From 1-14-2-50-31-20 sp964617555 (GTDB lineage: Bacteria; Bacteroidota; Ignavibacteria; Ignavibacteriales; Melioribacteraceae): 5,956 nt of DNA. Positions 5,869 through 5,956 of this stretch are shown here, in pieces. The stretch covers positions 1 to 5,956 of the forward strand of contig CAZTYP010000056.1 of the NCBI GenBank assembly GCA_964617555.1, read 5' to 3'. Each line of letters starts with the position of its first letter. Position 1 is the stretch's first letter. A model generated the notes under the pieces. The model did no database searches. It was not told the DNA's origin and worked only from the letters and a program-made list of their open reading frames with translations. A program made the position numbers and the translations under genes.

Positions 5869-5956
5869 TTCGCCTCCTTATACATAATTGTTAAAATTAA
5901 AAGTTAATATCAAAATAATTTAAACTTTTAATAAATAATTATTTATTTTATTCGTA

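Larger units (their letters stand above)
5593..5956. other. AT-rich intergenic region upstream of the TPR gene
   Basis: Apart from the possible small ORF, hairpin and promoter listed separately, I see no gene here. The end at about 5881-5956 is nearly pure A/T. A perfect TAnnTTTG match (TATTTTTG, 5791-5798, minus strand) has a TTG only 16 bases upstream, a possible second promoter that would lie inside the small ORF. The frame open from 5727 to 5593 shows no protein-like features. Confidence 0.6.

Noticed and set aside
5881..5956. AT-rich end as a replication origin or attachment site
   Set aside because: No DnaA-box cluster, iterons, tRNA gene or direct-repeat boundary is visible. Low-complexity A/T alone does not support it.

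Overview
The window is AT-rich (about two thirds A+T by eye) and all of its convincing genes lie on the minus strand, so transcription runs from high to low coordinates. The best guess for the source is the Bacteroidota/Chlorobiota/Ignavibacteriota group. Supporting this are a DUF3467 protein (a family best known from that group), secreted proteins ending their signal peptides in AQQ, a FecR-domain protein, and a secreted protein built like Bacteroidetes TANFOR/fibronectin surface proteins. Strong Shine-Dalgarno sequences precede nearly every start. Typical Bacteroidia and Flavobacteriia largely do without these, so an early-branching relative such as Ignavibacteria fits better. This placement is inference.

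Layout in the direction of transcription: (1) 5956-5593 is an AT-rich leader with no long gene. It holds one possible 45-codon ORF with a perfect Shine-Dalgarno sequence and a candidate promoter. (2) 5592-4429 encodes an exported tetratricopeptide-repeat protein. (3) A 57-base gap contains a 9-10 bp hairpin. (4) 4371-4051 encodes a cytoplasmic DUF3467 protein. (5) The next gap carries a terminator-like inverted repeat, then a promoter-like box beside a small dyad. (6) 3943-2840 (secreted protein with an Ig/fibronectin-like fold) and 2826-2134 (membrane-anchored FecR-domain protein) form a two-gene operon with a 13-base gap. (7) A long 18 bp inverted repeat follows FecR, then a promoter candidate. 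(8) 1906 to the left edge encodes a large exported protein, two Ig-like domains followed by what looks like an outer-membrane beta-barrel. Its 3' end is outside the window.

Four of the five main products are predicted to be exported or membrane-anchored, so this looks like a cell-envelope neighbourhood. The secreted/FecR operon followed by the barrel protein is the most intriguing part: a FecR domain with no FecI sigma factor, no anti-sigma domain and no obvious TonB receptor in view. A joint role in envelope assembly or surface display is possible but is not shown by the sequence. No RNA gene, mobile element or CRISPR array was recognised.
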